From: Nitrospirillum viridazoti CBAmc
Lineage (GTDB): Bacteria > Pseudomonadota > Alphaproteobacteria > Azospirillales > Azospirillaceae
Direction of reading: 5' to 3'
Assembly: GCF_000730165.1 (NCBI RefSeq)
Contig: NZ_CP022111.1
Coordinates: 806,001 to 870,000 of the forward strand
Length of the DNA stretch: 64,000 bases
Below are positions 63,667 to 64,000 of the stretch, one piece after another. The notes beneath the pieces are model-generated. The model saw only the letters and a program-made list of their open reading frames with translations, was not told where the DNA came from and made no database searches. The number at the start of each line of letters is the position of its first letter. The first letter of the stretch is position 1. A program made the translations under genes and the position numbers.

Positions 63667-64000
63667 ATGATCCCGCCCACGGTTCCCCCCAGCGTCCCCC
63701 CCGCCGCCACGGAGCACTCCGTCAAGGTGTTGAATGACCTGATCGAGAAGACCCTGGACAGCGCCCTTGGCTATAAGGACGCCGCGGAAGAGGCGACCAA
63801 CGACAGCTTCAAGACGCTGTTCGCCACCCGTGCCCGCCAGCGCCGGCAGCTGACCACCGCCCTGCAGGCCGAGGTCATCAGCCTGGGCGGCCAGCCGGAA
63901 ACGGACGGCACGGTGCTGGGCGCCGCCCGCCGCATGTTCGTCAACCTGAAGAATGCCGTCACCGGCAGCGACCAAAGCGTCGTCGCCGCCGTCGAGGCGG
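63667..64000 (+). CDS. PA2169/DUF2383 four-helix-bundle protein, 3' end outside the window
   Basis: About 111 N-terminal residues are visible. After a Pro-rich start (MIPPTVPPSVPPAATEH) the helices VLNDLIEKTLDSALGYKDAA and RQRRQLTTALQAEVISLGGQ match the PA2169/DUF2383 ferritin-like family of stress-associated proteins. An AAGGAGAGGAG site precedes the ATG at 63667. Last of four small stress-type genes in this end of the window. Function unknown; whether it binds metal cannot be told from the visible part. Confidence 0.85.
   Translation, partial: MIPPTVPPSVPPAATEHSVKVLNDLIEKTLDSALGYKDAAEEATNDSFKTLFATRARQRRQLTTALQAEVISLGGQPETDGTVLGAARRMFVNLKNAVTGSDQSVVAAVEA

Noticed and set aside
1-64000. CRISPR array or intact prophage
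   Set aside because: No regularly spaced 20-40 bp repeats and no capsid, portal, terminase or tail genes; the phage-type repressor at 4.3 kb stands alone.

Overview
The window is a 64 kb piece of a high-GC chromosome. Gene content, the high G+C at third codon positions, and the MucR/Ros-type, Lrp and c-di-GMP regulators point to an alphaproteobacterium of the Rhodospirillales/Azospirillaceae type. This placement is inferred from protein character only; no rRNA gene is present.

Layout. 1-5 kb: polyphosphate kinase (cut by the window edge) and exopolyphosphatase, then a secreted ClpP-like protein and a phage-type repressor with a double operator. 5.2-11.7 kb: a radA-cvpA-purF block on the minus strand and a secreted amidohydrolase, flanked by two paralogous genes of an unrecognised STAS-like family (5250 and 11315). 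11.8-19.3 kb: an MlaFE lipid transporter pair, alr directly behind dnaB, cfa, cysQ and a secreted nuclease. 19.4-22.2 kb: infA-maf-RNase E/G-yacG and tRNA-Phe(GAA) with a visible promoter. 22.3-32.9 kb: a secreted DUF5694-like protein, a DUF3833 lipoprotein gene broken by an in-frame amber codon, a chemoreceptor, a complete pqiA1-pqiA2-pqiB-pqiC lipid-trafficking operon and an M16 peptidase. 33-42.9 kb is a signalling block: two hybrid histidine kinases, a duplicated pentapeptide-repeat protein, a MucR-like mini-protein without its zinc finger, a lone receiver protein and a GGDEF-EAL protein.

42.9-47.4 kb is the only clearly accessory region. Two low-GC genes, one of them cut, are followed by a decayed IS630 element and an IS91-type element that pairs a Y2-type transposase with a tyrosine recombinase. 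47.4-54.4 kb returns to metabolism: cupin, alanine dehydrogenase with a divergent Lrp/AldR regulator and a candidate operator, SDR, dienelactone hydrolase, class III CoA-transferase and a YciA thioesterase. 54.6-61.2 kb is again signalling: a diguanylate cyclase, a TetR regulator and a 1462-residue hybrid kinase with Cache, HAMP, PAS, two receivers and Hpt. 61.5-64 kb holds four small stress-type genes (DUF3309, CsbD, SYLF, PA2169/DUF2383, the last cut by the window end).

Themes. Envelope lipid transport (Mla, Pqi, Cfa), alanine/peptidoglycan metabolism (alr, ald, aldR) and c-di-GMP/phosphorelay signalling dominate. No CRISPR array, intact prophage or classical defence system is visible. The most notable items are the STAS-like paralog pair, the zinc-finger-less MucR-like protein, the amber-interrupted DUF3833 gene, the IS-truncated low-GC island and a multi-hairpin intergenic segment ending in a very strong terminator at 51.0 kb. 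Products are called from motifs read by eye; no database search was run.
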